From NCBI GenBank assembly GCA_030685015.1, contig JAUXWS010000100.1:62001-126000 (forward strand): a stretch of DNA of 64,000 nt, read 5' to 3'. This document shows, one piece after another, positions 17,075-23,679 of the stretch. How positions within the stretch are numbered: the stretch's first letter is position 1; each line of letters opens with the position of its first letter. The position numbers and the translations under genes are program-made. Source of the DNA: a bacterium. GTDB taxonomy: Bacteria; CAIWAD01. Under the pieces are notes generated by a model. That model searched no databases. It saw only the letters and a list, made by a program, of their open reading frames with translations, and was not told the origin of the DNA.

Positions 17075-17464
17075 ATGGAAACCCAAACCGCCACCGCTCA
17101 AACCGCTACCGAGCCCAAGACCTACCACGAGGCCCGGACCCGCTGTCTGGGAAACGACGCGGCCGCCCTGGCCATGCTGCGCGACGAGCCCTGGCTGCCC
17201 GACCTCGTCGCACGCCGGCGCGCCCTCACCGCCGAGAGCTTCCGGCTGGCCGCCAAGTGGAACATGGGCCGGCACCTCTTCTCCGGCGCCAGCTGCGCCT
17301 CGACAACCCTCTCCACCGACGGCCGCCTGGTCGAGTTCATCGCCACCGAGGTCACGCCGACCTGGGTGAAAGGCTTCGCCTGCGACCAGCACGGGACCGC
17401 CCGGATGGCCTTCATGGTCAGCCTGCCCTCCTGGCAAACCGAGCTGGTGGACAACGAGAACTAG
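17075..17464 (+). CDS. Hypothetical protein
   Basis: A 129-residue protein starting METQTATAQTATEPKTYHEA. ATG at 17075 has GGGAG upstream in the same context (GGGAGCACCCC) as the 16,802 gene. A helical N-terminal half is followed by strands with three cysteines (GASCAST, GFACDQHG). It is the last gene of the copy-2 operon and is followed by a hairpin. Function unknown. Confidence 0.6.
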   Translation: METQTATAQTATEPKTYHEARTRCLGNDAAALAMLRDEPWLPDLVARRRALTAESFRLAAKWNMGRHLFSGASCASTTLSTDGRLVEFIATEVTPTWVKGFACDQHGTARMAFMVSLPSWQTELVDNEN

Positions 17465-17489
17465 CCAGCATCACGCGCCAAGCATCACT

Positions 17490-17512
17490 AGGCCCCGCAA
17501 GGGGCCTTTCGC
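17490..17512 (+). terminator. Hairpin terminator
   Basis: AGGCCCC paired with GGGGCCT around a GCAA tetraloop, followed by only three T. It is a stable hairpin at the end of the copy-2 operon, with a short U tract, so termination may be partial. Confidence 0.6.
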
Positions 17513-17526
17513 TATTCGCGCCAACC

Positions 17527-17607
17527 TATAACTTGTTTTCTAAGGTCCGATTCTTTTTCATCTTTATCTTGACTTCGCAAAGTCCGGATGCGTAGTTATG
17601 CCCAACA
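17527..17607 (+). promoter_or_regulatory. Promoter module, copy 3
   Basis: Third copy of the module. The -35 TTGACT is at 17569-17574 and the -10-like TAGTTA at 17593-17598, spacing 18 bp as in the other copies. The TATGCCCAACA block is conserved. It differs from copies 1 and 2 at scattered positions, mostly upstream of the -35 and in the spacer, which shows that the promoter elements themselves have been kept under selection or are recent. Confidence 0.7.
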
Positions 17608-17624
17608 AAAAGGGAGACAGACCA

Positions 17625-18209
17625 ATGACGACCAAGACCAACACCCAGAACAACACAGACACACAGAACGCCACGCCGCTGCAGACCCTGCTGGCGGAAC
17701 TGGCTGAAGCAAAGCGCCTGTATCTGGAAGCCGACCTTGCCTTCCGCAACATCATCAGGGCTGGATTGGCGGACCACTGCCGGCAGGAGGCGGAGCACGC
17801 GGAAGACGCCCACAACCAGCTTCGCGCAAAGGAGCACCAGGTCCACGACTCCTTCGCCGACCTGGTCCAGGCTGGCGACCCGGTCACCCGCAGCGGCTAC
17901 AGCGACTGCCACGCTGGCTACGTCTTCCAGATCAACAAGACGCGCACCAAGCTCGCCATGCAGGACGGCGACGCCCGGCTGCTGAACGGTGCCAACTCCG
18001 GCGAGCCCGACGCCCTGGTCTTCTCGCCCGGCGGATTCTGCGGACACACCAGCGGCACCCAGCGCTGGGAGATCAAGCCCAGCGACCTCGCCCGGGTGAC
18101 CGTCTTCACCCTGCGCAAGAACGGCCGGTGGATCGAGACTGGATCCACGCTCAAGCAAGGGCACCCGCTCTGCGCCGGACACCACCACCACCACGACTTC
18201 AACTTCTAA
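17625..18209 (+). CDS. Conserved hypothetical accessory protein
   Basis: A 194-residue protein starting MTTKTNTQNN. ATG at 17625 has AAAGGGAGA upstream. Residues about 20-85 form a helical coiled region. The C-terminal part (GGFCGHTSGTQRWEI, VTVFTLRKNGRWIETG) ends in a natural run of five His before DFNF. I recall related plasmid and integrative-element proteins ending in a similar aromatic/His tail, so the His run is not a cloning tag. Function unknown. First gene behind promoter copy 3. Confidence 0.65.
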   Translation: MTTKTNTQNNTDTQNATPLQTLLAELAEAKRLYLEADLAFRNIIRAGLADHCRQEAEHAEDAHNQLRAKEHQVHDSFADLVQAGDPVTRSGYSDCHAGYVFQINKTRTKLAMQDGDARLLNGANSGEPDALVFSPGGFCGHTSGTQRWEIKPSDLARVTVFTLRKNGRWIETGSTLKQGHPLCAGHHHHHDFNF

Positions 18210-18265
18210 ACCCAGCCCACGCCTGGCGCCGGCCGCAAGGCCGGCCCGGGCCAAAGGAGAGCATC

Positions 18266-18469
18266 ATGTACCAGAAGGCAATCGAAGAAGAACTCGCGCG
18301 GCAGGGCCGGATCGGCACCAACCCCCGCTGGGTCGAAGGCTGGATGCGACTCGAGTGCGGCACCCTCGCGATGGGCCGGGTAAAACGCGCATCAATTGAC
18401 ATGAGGTGGTGTATCAGTTTTGGATCAGCAGAGGAGAGGGAAAGTGTGTCAGTTTTCAATCGGCATTGA
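18266..18469 (+). pseudogene. Truncated conserved accessory gene
   Basis: ATG at 18266 has AAAGGAGAG upstream. The first 33 residues or so (MYQKAIEEELARQGRIGTNP, then a WVEGWMRLE segment) match a small protein family common on plasmids and integrative elements. The expected continuation is lost after about 18,370. The frame then runs through sequence resembling an insertion-sequence end and stops at 18,469, giving a 67-residue chimera. It is read as broken by the insertion that brought in the A+T-rich segment to its right. Confidence 0.6.
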
Positions 18470-18480
18470 CATGCCAGGTC
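18384..18480. mobile_element. Possible IS21-family end remnant
   Basis: Two related stretches, TATCAGTTTTGGATCAGCA and TGTCAGTTTTCAATCGGCA, lie about 43 bp apart, and TTGACATG occurs before the first and after the second. Repeated short motifs of this kind are seen at the ends of IS21-type elements. No transposase gene remains. The position fits: it marks the point where the 18,266 gene is cut and the A+T-rich segment begins. Confidence 0.4.
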
Positions 18481-18642
18481 GGCACCGCCGGCCCGTGACC
18501 CTCGATAGGTGTTTGGTGCAGTATCCGTCCTGCGCCAGTCCGTGAAACCAAGTCGGGATTCGCCCAACGCCTTCATCTCAAAGAACCGAAGAATTGTCGG
18601 AAGGAATCTCTGCGCCTACTTGACTCTGGAGACCTCATAAGT
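18481..18642. other. Gene-free junction segment
   Basis: About 160 bases between the insertion-sequence-like end and the GTTAGGC site. I see no gene, terminator or promoter that I can support. Base composition changes here from the GC-rich accessory genes to the A+T-rich cassette. Confidence 0.4.
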
Positions 18643-18659
18643 GTTAGGCGATATAATTT

Positions 18660-19049
18660 TTATCTGTTTGGCATCAATCTAACAAGGTCACCAACTTGTG
18701 CTTCATTAAATGGAAGTTCTTCCTTCTTCAACTCTGTCTCTTCGAAATCCCCAACCGCCCAAGCCATAGACCCTAACCCAGTTTTTCTCTTTGTTGTAAC
18801 CGGCGTGGATTGTATCATGTCAGATTCAATTGTACTTATTTTCTGCTGCACATGGATCGCCCTTCCTGTGCCTCTTACGATTTCAACAGTTTCTAATTCT
18901 TCTCCTGTATCTGGATCAGTTATCATTTCACCAAGCGTATAAATCAAGAATTTTTGACCTTTAGATATTTTATGGTCTGATCCAACATTTACGATCACTT
19001 GATATGGCGAAACTATTTTCACCACCTTTGGGTTGAGACTATCAGACAT
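18660..19049 (-). CDS. Hypothetical protein, cassette gene
   Basis: A 129-residue soluble protein (MSDSLNPKVVKIVSPYQVIV...). The sequence has beta-strands with repeated turn elements (VNVGSDHKISKGQKFLIYTLG, split at GSD), of the kind seen in SH3-like or FlgT C-terminal barrels that bind ligands or membrane partners. Codons are A+T-rich, unlike the phage genes around it. Its start overlaps the end of the upstream membrane-protein gene by 8 bases, so the pair is co-translated. Function unknown; such pairs occur in mobile gene cassettes. Confidence 0.65.
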   Translation of the reverse strand: MSDSLNPKVVKIVSPYQVIVNVGSDHKISKGQKFLIYTLGEMITDPDTGEELETVEIVRGTGRAIHVQQKISTIESDMIQSTPVTTKRKTGLGSMAWAVGDFEETELKKEELPFNEAQVGDLVRLMPNR

Positions 19050-19593
19050 GAGATCCTCCCTGAACTGTTGTGTTTAGATTATCTGCAGTAACTTCAGGTG
19101 TAGCAAAGAGCAGAGCTTTCCTGGAGTCTTCTTCGAAATACTTCCGAAGTTTCGAATCTTGTATATTACCAACAGGCACTGCTTGTACTTCACTGAAATT
19201 CGAATCCAATACTCGAGCTATTAATACTGGCTGTCTTGCTCCAGAGCTCTGACAAAATAGCGTGATTAGCTGTCCAGTTCTAATATTTTGATTCGGCTGA
19301 AAAACAATAAGCGTTAAACCTGCGTTAAGTCCGTCACCTTTAATATAGCTCACCGCCTTTATTTTCGGAAATGATTCTTTAAACAGCGAATATGCGAATG
19401 AAATACATTTTGCTATTATTGAAATTAACAATAAAACGCAAACGAGATATAATGTGTGATTTATTGTCCACCAAGAGAACTCGCGATGAGCAATAATTGC
19501 GCTCGCGAGTCCTAGCCCAGTGAAGGCAATATGAAATAGCTTCCATTTTTGAAAAATGAGCCTTAGCGTAAAAGCAAGAGTGTCTTTATCCAT
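19042..19593 (-). CDS. Hypothetical two-pass membrane protein, cassette gene
   Basis: A 183-residue protein with two hydrophobic segments near the N-terminus (about 20-38, FHIAFTGLGLASAIIAH, and about 45-68, with LYLVCVLLLISIIAKCI), followed by a soluble domain rich in strands. Low-GC codon use sets it apart from the surrounding phage genes. It is the promoter-proximal gene of a two-gene leftward unit. The pattern of a membrane anchor plus a small soluble partner is common in mobile accessory pairs. No family recognised. Confidence 0.65.
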   Translation of the reverse strand: MDKDTLAFTLRLIFQKWKLFHIAFTGLGLASAIIAHREFSWWTINHTLYLVCVLLLISIIAKCISFAYSLFKESFPKIKAVSYIKGDGLNAGLTLIVFQPNQNIRTGQLITLFCQSSGARQPVLIARVLDSNFSEVQAVPVGNIQDSKLRKYFEEDSRKALLFATPEVTADNLNTTVQGGSHV

Positions 19594-19627
19594 CTTGATA
19601 TGTCCTCTATCTCTTAATCTGCTGATC

Positions 19628-19680
19628 GCCTAACGGTGGCTTCAGCCGCGCAGCGCTTGGCGCGGCGCTTGCCTTTGTCC
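19628..19680 (+). repeat. attC-like half site
   Basis: GCCTAAC followed by GGTGGCTTCAGCCGCGC and a GC-rich palindromic stretch has the look of the 5' half of an integron attC. The matching half ending in GTTAGGC is not found before the IS110-type sequence begins, as if the site had been split. IS110/IS1111-group elements that insert specifically into attC sites are known (the IS1111-attC group). Confidence 0.35.
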
Positions 19681-19880
19681 TCTTGAAAGTCTTTCAGCAC
19701 CAGCAGCAAGCGCCGTGACAGGCGCAAAGTCGGCTGCAAGCATTGATACTCATAGAGGTCTCCTCCCTGCGCGCATCGCCCGATACACGCGGAGTAACAA
19801 CATCCCGAAAGGAGGAGACCATGCGCTTCTACACGGGCCAGCATCGCTTCACCTGCGGAGTCGACTTGCACGCCAGCACC
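19681..19880 (+). mobile_element. IS110-family insertion sequence remnant (5' end)
   Basis: From 19821 the + strand encodes MRFYTGQHRFTCGVDLHAST, matching the N-terminus of IS110-family recombinases, where the Asp of VDLHA is the first DEDD catalytic residue. Only these 20 residues remain; at about 19,880 the sequence switches to the vsr gene. The upstream 140 bases hold the element's non-coding end. The left boundary is estimated. Confidence 0.6.
19757..19820 (+). promoter_or_regulatory. Shine-Dalgarno-sequestering hairpin in the IS110 leader
   Basis: GGTCTCCTCC (19757-19766) is perfectly complementary to GGAGGAGACC (19811-19820), which contains the ribosome-binding site directly before the recombinase ATG. 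The 10-bp stem would block translation. In the IS110 group this same leader encodes the bridge RNA, so the hairpin may be part of it. Confidence 0.5.
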
Positions 19881-20018
19881 ATCCGGCAGATCCCGACGAT
19901 GGAGGCGATAGCGAAACCCCATGCCATGCACCAACCGACGAACAATAAGTTCGGGCCCCGTGTCGCGCGACTTCACAGCGCGCATGATTCGGCTGCGCTG
20001 CTCCGGCGACTCGGTCAC
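19881..20018 (-). pseudogene. vsr: Truncated Vsr mismatch endonuclease
   Basis: The first 46 codons encode the conserved Vsr N-terminus (MTESPEQRSRIMRAVKSRDT, GFRYRLHRRDLP). Vsr repairs T:G mismatches made by deamination of 5-methylcytosine and normally accompanies a C5-methyltransferase. The frame runs directly into the IS110 remnant after RDLP, before the segment that carries the catalytic Asp and the zinc-binding residues, so the product cannot be active. ATG at 20018 overlaps the stop of the upstream gene (ATGA), showing that it was the third gene of the restriction-modification operon. The rest of vsr is not found on the other side of the insertion. Confidence 0.75.
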
Positions 20019-20947
20019 TTGTGAATCTCAACCTTCAAACTTGGATCGGTTTCGACCTCTTCCACGATCTCGTTGTAGCGTGTCACAAGGTCGCTTACTG
20101 CAACTCGTCGACCATCCGCTGCGAACTTGCCCAGCTCATACAGGTTGAGTGCCACAAACTGTTCGACCTCAAAGACGTCAATTCGCTCGCCAAGATTTGC
20201 ATTCTCAGCTAAAACCTCGATGGCAGTAAGACCACGGGCCATCGTTACGATAATTGGTCGGAAACCATCATTGATGTTGTCGCGGCAACGCTCAATGACA
20301 GCCTCGCCTGGCGAAGTCGTGACGTGGATTGCCACGTCGCCTAAGAAGAAATCGCCAGCTCTGCCGGATTGGGCGTCTGAGGTCGAAAAGCTGTTATGCT
20401 TGAATGAGCCGCTACCCATAGCACAGTCAAGCTTAGCACCGACCAAGTGTTGCAGCACCGCTCCGGCATACTGCATACCCGGATTGCTCTTCTGGCGCTC
20501 TTCGGCTTGGGCAATGACGTCTCGAACCAAAGTGCGAAGACTGCGCGAGGCGTCAAGTCGAATCTTGAAAGGCTTGGCAGCAAAGAACGCGTGAACGCGC
20601 TCAATCCAGTAGGCCTCAATCAAATCCAGATCTACTTCACCTTGCTTGGCCACGCCATTGAGGAATCCTACGTAGTCGCGCATGTTGCTAAGGCTGCCAC
20701 GGCTCGTACGACCGCCTTCAGCCGCGAGCACGCGATCGATTCCATGCTTCACCAGAACAGCTTGGACCGGCGATTTACCCAGGCCAAGCACCTGACCTCC
20801 GCCTTCAGTGAGCAGCTTCTCGGGATCAAGTGGAAAGCCTAACTTGCGCGCATGCTGAGTGACAACGAGCGCCACGCATAGCGACCCCTTCTGACCAAAT
20901 CTTCGATCTTTGCTGAAATTGTGTAGTGCATCAAGTAGATCCGTCAT
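20015..20947 (-). CDS. DUF4928 family putative type II restriction endonuclease
   Basis: A 310-residue soluble protein starting MTDLLDALHNFSKDRRFG. It closely resembles DUF4928 proteins, which are encoded next to C5-cytosine methyltransferases and are taken as the restriction subunit of type II systems. Recognisable blocks are TEGGGQVLGLGKSPVQAVL, AAEGGRTSRGSL and a C-terminal region with GDFFLGDVAIHVTTSPGEA, where Asp and Glu residues may form the nuclease site. Its ATG overlaps the stop of the methyltransferase gene and its stop overlaps vsr, so the three genes form one coupled operon. The target sequence cannot be read from the protein. Confidence 0.75.
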   Translation of the reverse strand: MTDLLDALHNFSKDRRFGQKGSLCVALVVTQHARKLGFPLDPEKLLTEGGGQVLGLGKSPVQAVLVKHGIDRVLAAEGGRTSRGSLSNMRDYVGFLNGVAKQGEVDLDLIEAYWIERVHAFFAAKPFKIRLDASRSLRTLVRDVIAQAEERQKSNPGMQYAGAVLQHLVGAKLDCAMGSGSFKHNSFSTSDAQSGRAGDFFLGDVAIHVTTSPGEAVIERCRDNINDGFRPIIVTMARGLTAIEVLAENANLGERIDVFEVEQFVALNLYELGKFAADGRRVAVSDLVTRYNEIVEEVETDPSLKVEIHK

Positions 20948-22095
20948 TATGCGGCCTTTTTCTCTTCATCTACCACAGCTGCCAACAATGGCTCAAGTAT
21001 GTTTTCTGCCAAGAACCGAACCACAGGGACGGCTACTCCATCGCCTGCAAGATGATATGCCTCGTTATAGCTACCTGGAATGATGTAGGATTCAGGAAGG
21101 CCCATAAGGCGCACAGCTTCACGCGGCGAAAGCAATCTTGAGCGAATGTGCTTGCCGTCGATGAGCATTATTATCTGCCGACTTGAACCACCCGTCGGCG
21201 TGCGCAGGCAGCCAGCCACATTATCGAATCTGATCTCAGCACGCTGCATCTTCTCCCCATCTGGTCCATCTGCGCGAGTTCGCTTGTAGATTGTGCCTAC
21301 CACACGATGGCCGGCCATCTTGGCCGCCTTAACCTTCAATTGGTTGAGGGGATTCATTAAGGCGAGCAGTTTTTTCGTTTCAGCCCCTGTGTGCCATGTG
21401 ACTCCCTGTGGGTCTTCTTCCACCAAGTCCGCAAAAATCGATGTGCGAACTGGGGGAGATGGTAGACGCCACCAGATCCAAGAATCCTGCGATCGCTTAG
21501 ACAGTTTGCCATAGGATTCGATTAACACCGAAGAGTGCCAATCCAAACTGGGCGCTTCTGCGACGAGAGCGGGAGGAACAGGAATCGACTTATGCACTCC
21601 AACAATGAAAAGTCGTGGCCGAGATTGTGGGAGAAAATGCGCCGCATCAATGACCATTGCTCCAAATCGATAATCAGCTCCAGCAATTGCGGCGCAGATG
21701 GCGGCAAAGTCTTTCCCATCATGAGAGCTAATTGCACCGACAACGTTCTCTAGCGCAATAACGTGGGGGGCTCGGTTTTCGGCAACCAACGATTTGATGA
21801 GCTTCCAAAAAGGCCAAAATGTACCGGAACGCTCGCCACTAAGCCCCGCCCCAGCGCCAGCCAGTGAGAGGTCTTGGCATGGAAAAGATGCCCACGCTAA
21901 GTTCGCATGGCCTGGAAGATCTACCGTTGTGAGCTTTGCGACGTCGCCAATTTTCAGGTCATCACTGCCCCAATTCGCAACGTAGCTGATCGCTTTTTTC
22001 AGATCAAAGTCGTTGGAAAACGAGCACTCCCAGCCTTCTCCAAGGCCAGCGCGCGCCATGCCTCCGCCGGCGAAAAACTCATAGAAACTGCGCAT
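20947..22095 (-). CDS. DNA (cytosine-5)-methyltransferase
   Basis: A 382-residue C5-methyltransferase with the standard motif order: motif I FYEFFAGGGMARAGL (AdoMet binding), motif IV FPCQDLSLAG with the catalytic Cys, motif VI ALENVVG, motif VIII PQSRPRLFIVG, then a target-recognition region and a C-terminal motif IX/X region (SPREAVRLMGLPE, AGDGVAVPVV). It protects DNA against the adjacent DUF4928 enzyme. The ATG at 22095 has GGGGAG upstream. Codon use is less GC-biased than in the phage structural genes, consistent with separate acquisition. It is the first gene of the operon and is transcribed from the gene-poor region to its right. Confidence 0.92.
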   Translation of the reverse strand: MRSFYEFFAGGGMARAGLGEGWECSFSNDFDLKKAISYVANWGSDDLKIGDVAKLTTVDLPGHANLAWASFPCQDLSLAGAGAGLSGERSGTFWPFWKLIKSLVAENRAPHVIALENVVGAISSHDGKDFAAICAAIAGADYRFGAMVIDAAHFLPQSRPRLFIVGVHKSIPVPPALVAEAPSLDWHSSVLIESYGKLSKRSQDSWIWWRLPSPPVRTSIFADLVEEDPQGVTWHTGAETKKLLALMNPLNQLKVKAAKMAGHRVVGTIYKRTRADGPDGEKMQRAEIRFDNVAGCLRTPTGGSSRQIIMLIDGKHIRSRLLSPREAVRLMGLPESYIIPGSYNEAYHLAGDGVAVPVVRFLAENILEPLLAAVVDEEKKAA

Positions 22096-22775
22096 TTGAC
22101 TTTTCTCCCCGCTGCGGGCTCAATGTAACACAGGCGTGCCCATGCAAGGTGTACTTCTCGGCCCAGTAGGAAATACCAGGCGCGCGCGGAAGGACCCCTT
22201 TCAGCCGGGGTGCCCCGGCGGGGCATACCGCTTTCCCCCAGACCACCCCCCCCCGCCGGCCGCCAGGTGCCTGTTGGCCGCCAAGGGGAAGCGCCCAGCG
22301 ACGCCCGCCCCGCCAAGCCCGCGCCCCGGGCACAACCTGCCGCTTCCAGCGCACGCGCAGCCGGATCCCCGCCGGCCAGCTTGCCGGCCAGGCCTGCCCT
22401 CGGGCACGCCGTGCTCGCGCCCGCCCCGCACGCGCCCGCCAAAGGCCCGCGTCCCGCCCGCTGTGCCCCGATCCGCCCCAAGCCCGGCCCGTCCACGCCT
22501 GGCGGGGCACGCGCCGGCGACAGCCCGCCAGGTGCCTGCTCTCGACCAGGCCCACCAGGCCCGCGGCGCCTGGCGGATTCACTTATAAGTTAACCCGGCC
22601 AGGCCGGGCCGGCGTTCCGGGCCAGGCTGAAACGTCCGATAACAGCGAATCTCGGACCTTTGCCTGCGCACCTGGCATGCTATCCCTTTGACTATCAAAA
22701 GCCGCCTCGTACAGGGGCGGCATGATCTCGGACATGATTTTGCAGTTTTCGCCCCACGCCAGGCCCAGGGCCCCG
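22096..22775. other. GC-rich region without a supported gene
   Basis: About 680 bases between the methyltransferase start and the candidate small terminase. The sequence is extremely C+G-rich with many GCCAGG/CCTGGC and GGCCGG words, and is open in several frames without a ribosome-binding site or protein-like composition. The last 180 bases are more balanced. The promoter of the restriction-modification operon should be in the left part. This region is the right boundary of the accessory block. Confidence 0.5.
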
Positions 22776-23444
22776 TCAATCCCCGAAGGGATCCGGCGAC
22801 TCGTCCCCGTCCTGGCCCACTTCCATGCAGGCGCCTGGCCGGCCCATGGCCTCCACGCCCAGCCCACGCGGCGCACCGCCGGCCTGTAAGGCCTTCAGCT
22901 GGCCAGGGGTCAGCACGCCCCGCACGCGCTCCAACAAGGCGCCCACGCCCGCGGCTGCCGCCAACGCGCCCAAGCCCGCTCCCTTGCCCTTGTCTCCTCC
23001 GCCCTGCTCCTTGGGCGTCGCCTTCAAGTTGCGCAGGTGCCTGTCCACAATCTTGGACAGGAAGTCCATGGCCTTGGGGTCCAGCGCCGCGCCGTCGTAG
23101 AGCAGGCGCACGTAGGCCGCGCCGGCCACCAGTATCTGGCGCAGGTCCGCGCCCGTGTTCAGCCCGGCGTAGTCCCGGTAGACCTCAGCGACGTAGCCCT
23201 CCAGGGCCCGCTGCCGGTCCTTCTCTTTGGCGAAGACCTCCGGCACGACCACGCCAGGCGGCAGCTCGACCTTGGCCTCCAGGTCGCCGGCCGTCACGTC
23301 CTGGTGGTGTTGGCAGCGCAGTCCCGGCGCAACCACCAGAGCCTGGCAGATCCTGCCGCCATCCAGCTCCTTGCCGCAGCGCGGCGCCGTCACGATCGGG
23401 CTATCCCGCCCGCCGGTGTCGACCTTTCGCGGATCCCGCTTCAT
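22776..23444 (-). CDS. Candidate terminase small subunit
   Basis: A 222-residue protein. ATG at 23444 (MKRDPRKVDTGG) has GGGGAGG upstream; the longer frame to 23582 lacks support. The N-terminal 55 residues hold a Cys/His cluster (CGKELDGGRICQ, LRCQHHQD) that may bind zinc. The central part is helical (YVAEVYRDYAGLNTGADL, FLSKIVDRHLRNLKATP), and the C-terminus is Gly/Ala-rich and acidic. Size, helical core and position as the last leftward gene before the accessory block, with terL the next leftward gene beyond the block, suggest the small terminase that recognises phage DNA. Sequence evidence alone is weak; a different DNA-binding role is possible. Confidence 0.5.
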   Translation of the reverse strand: MKRDPRKVDTGGRDSPIVTAPRCGKELDGGRICQALVVAPGLRCQHHQDVTAGDLEAKVELPPGVVVPEVFAKEKDRQRALEGYVAEVYRDYAGLNTGADLRQILVAGAAYVRLLYDGAALDPKAMDFLSKIVDRHLRNLKATPKEQGGGDKGKGAGLGALAAAAGVGALLERVRGVLTPGQLKALQAGGAPRGLGVEAMGRPGACMEVGQDGDESPDPFGD

Positions 23445-23624
23445 CGCCCCTCCCCTGGTTTCGGCCCCGGACCCGGCTGCCAAAGCTGGGGCCGGGATCT
23501 CACGCAGACAATATCCTGCAATTGTGCCCGTGCGTTGACCGTTGTGGATCCGGCCTGTGCCATCCACATAGCGGATACACAAACCGCCCTCTCACACTTC
23601 GATCAATCAGCCTCACACGATGCT

Positions 23625-23670
23625 TTCTCAAATCTGAGAATCCGGCTCCCGTTTTCTCATTTCTGAGAAA
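23625..23670. promoter_or_regulatory. Paired palindromic operators
   Basis: Two similar palindromes: TTCTCAAATCTGAGAA at 23625-23640 and TTTCTCATTTCTGAGAAA at 23653-23670, each with a 4-base spacer and with centres 29 bp apart. They lie upstream of the candidate terS/late genes (leftward start at 23444). They are typical of a dimeric phage repressor binding to two operators; the HTH protein at 25,610-26,050 is the nearest candidate. Confidence 0.6.
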
Positions 23671-23679
23671 GTGCATCGT

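Larger units (their letters stand above)
18643..19634. mobile_element. Integron-cassette-like segment (GTTAGGC ... GCCTAAC)
   Basis: A clearly A+T-rich segment bounded by GTTAGGC at 18643-18649 and GCCTAAC at 19628-19634. These are the core-site consensus forms (R' and R'') that bound an integron gene cassette. Two leftward genes fill it. The right boundary is followed by GGTGGCTTCAGCCGCGC, which looks like the first half of an attC site. No integrase of the integron type is present. Two 7-mers alone could be chance, but composition change and the adjoining attC-like half support the reading. Confidence 0.4.

Noticed and set aside
18190-18209. C-terminal five-His run as a cloning tag
   Set aside because: It is internal to a natural gene with a family-typical aromatic/His tail; no vector sequence is present.
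22079-22588. Overlapping long frames in the GC-rich stretch
   Set aside because: Open in several frames on both strands because stop codons are rare in such DNA; no ribosome-binding site and low-complexity Arg/Pro/Ala/Gly products.
22096-22775. CRISPR array
   Set aside because: The repeated CCTGGC-like words are short, irregular and overlapping; there are no regular spacers and no cas genes. The Cas4-like nuclease at 23,680 stands alone.
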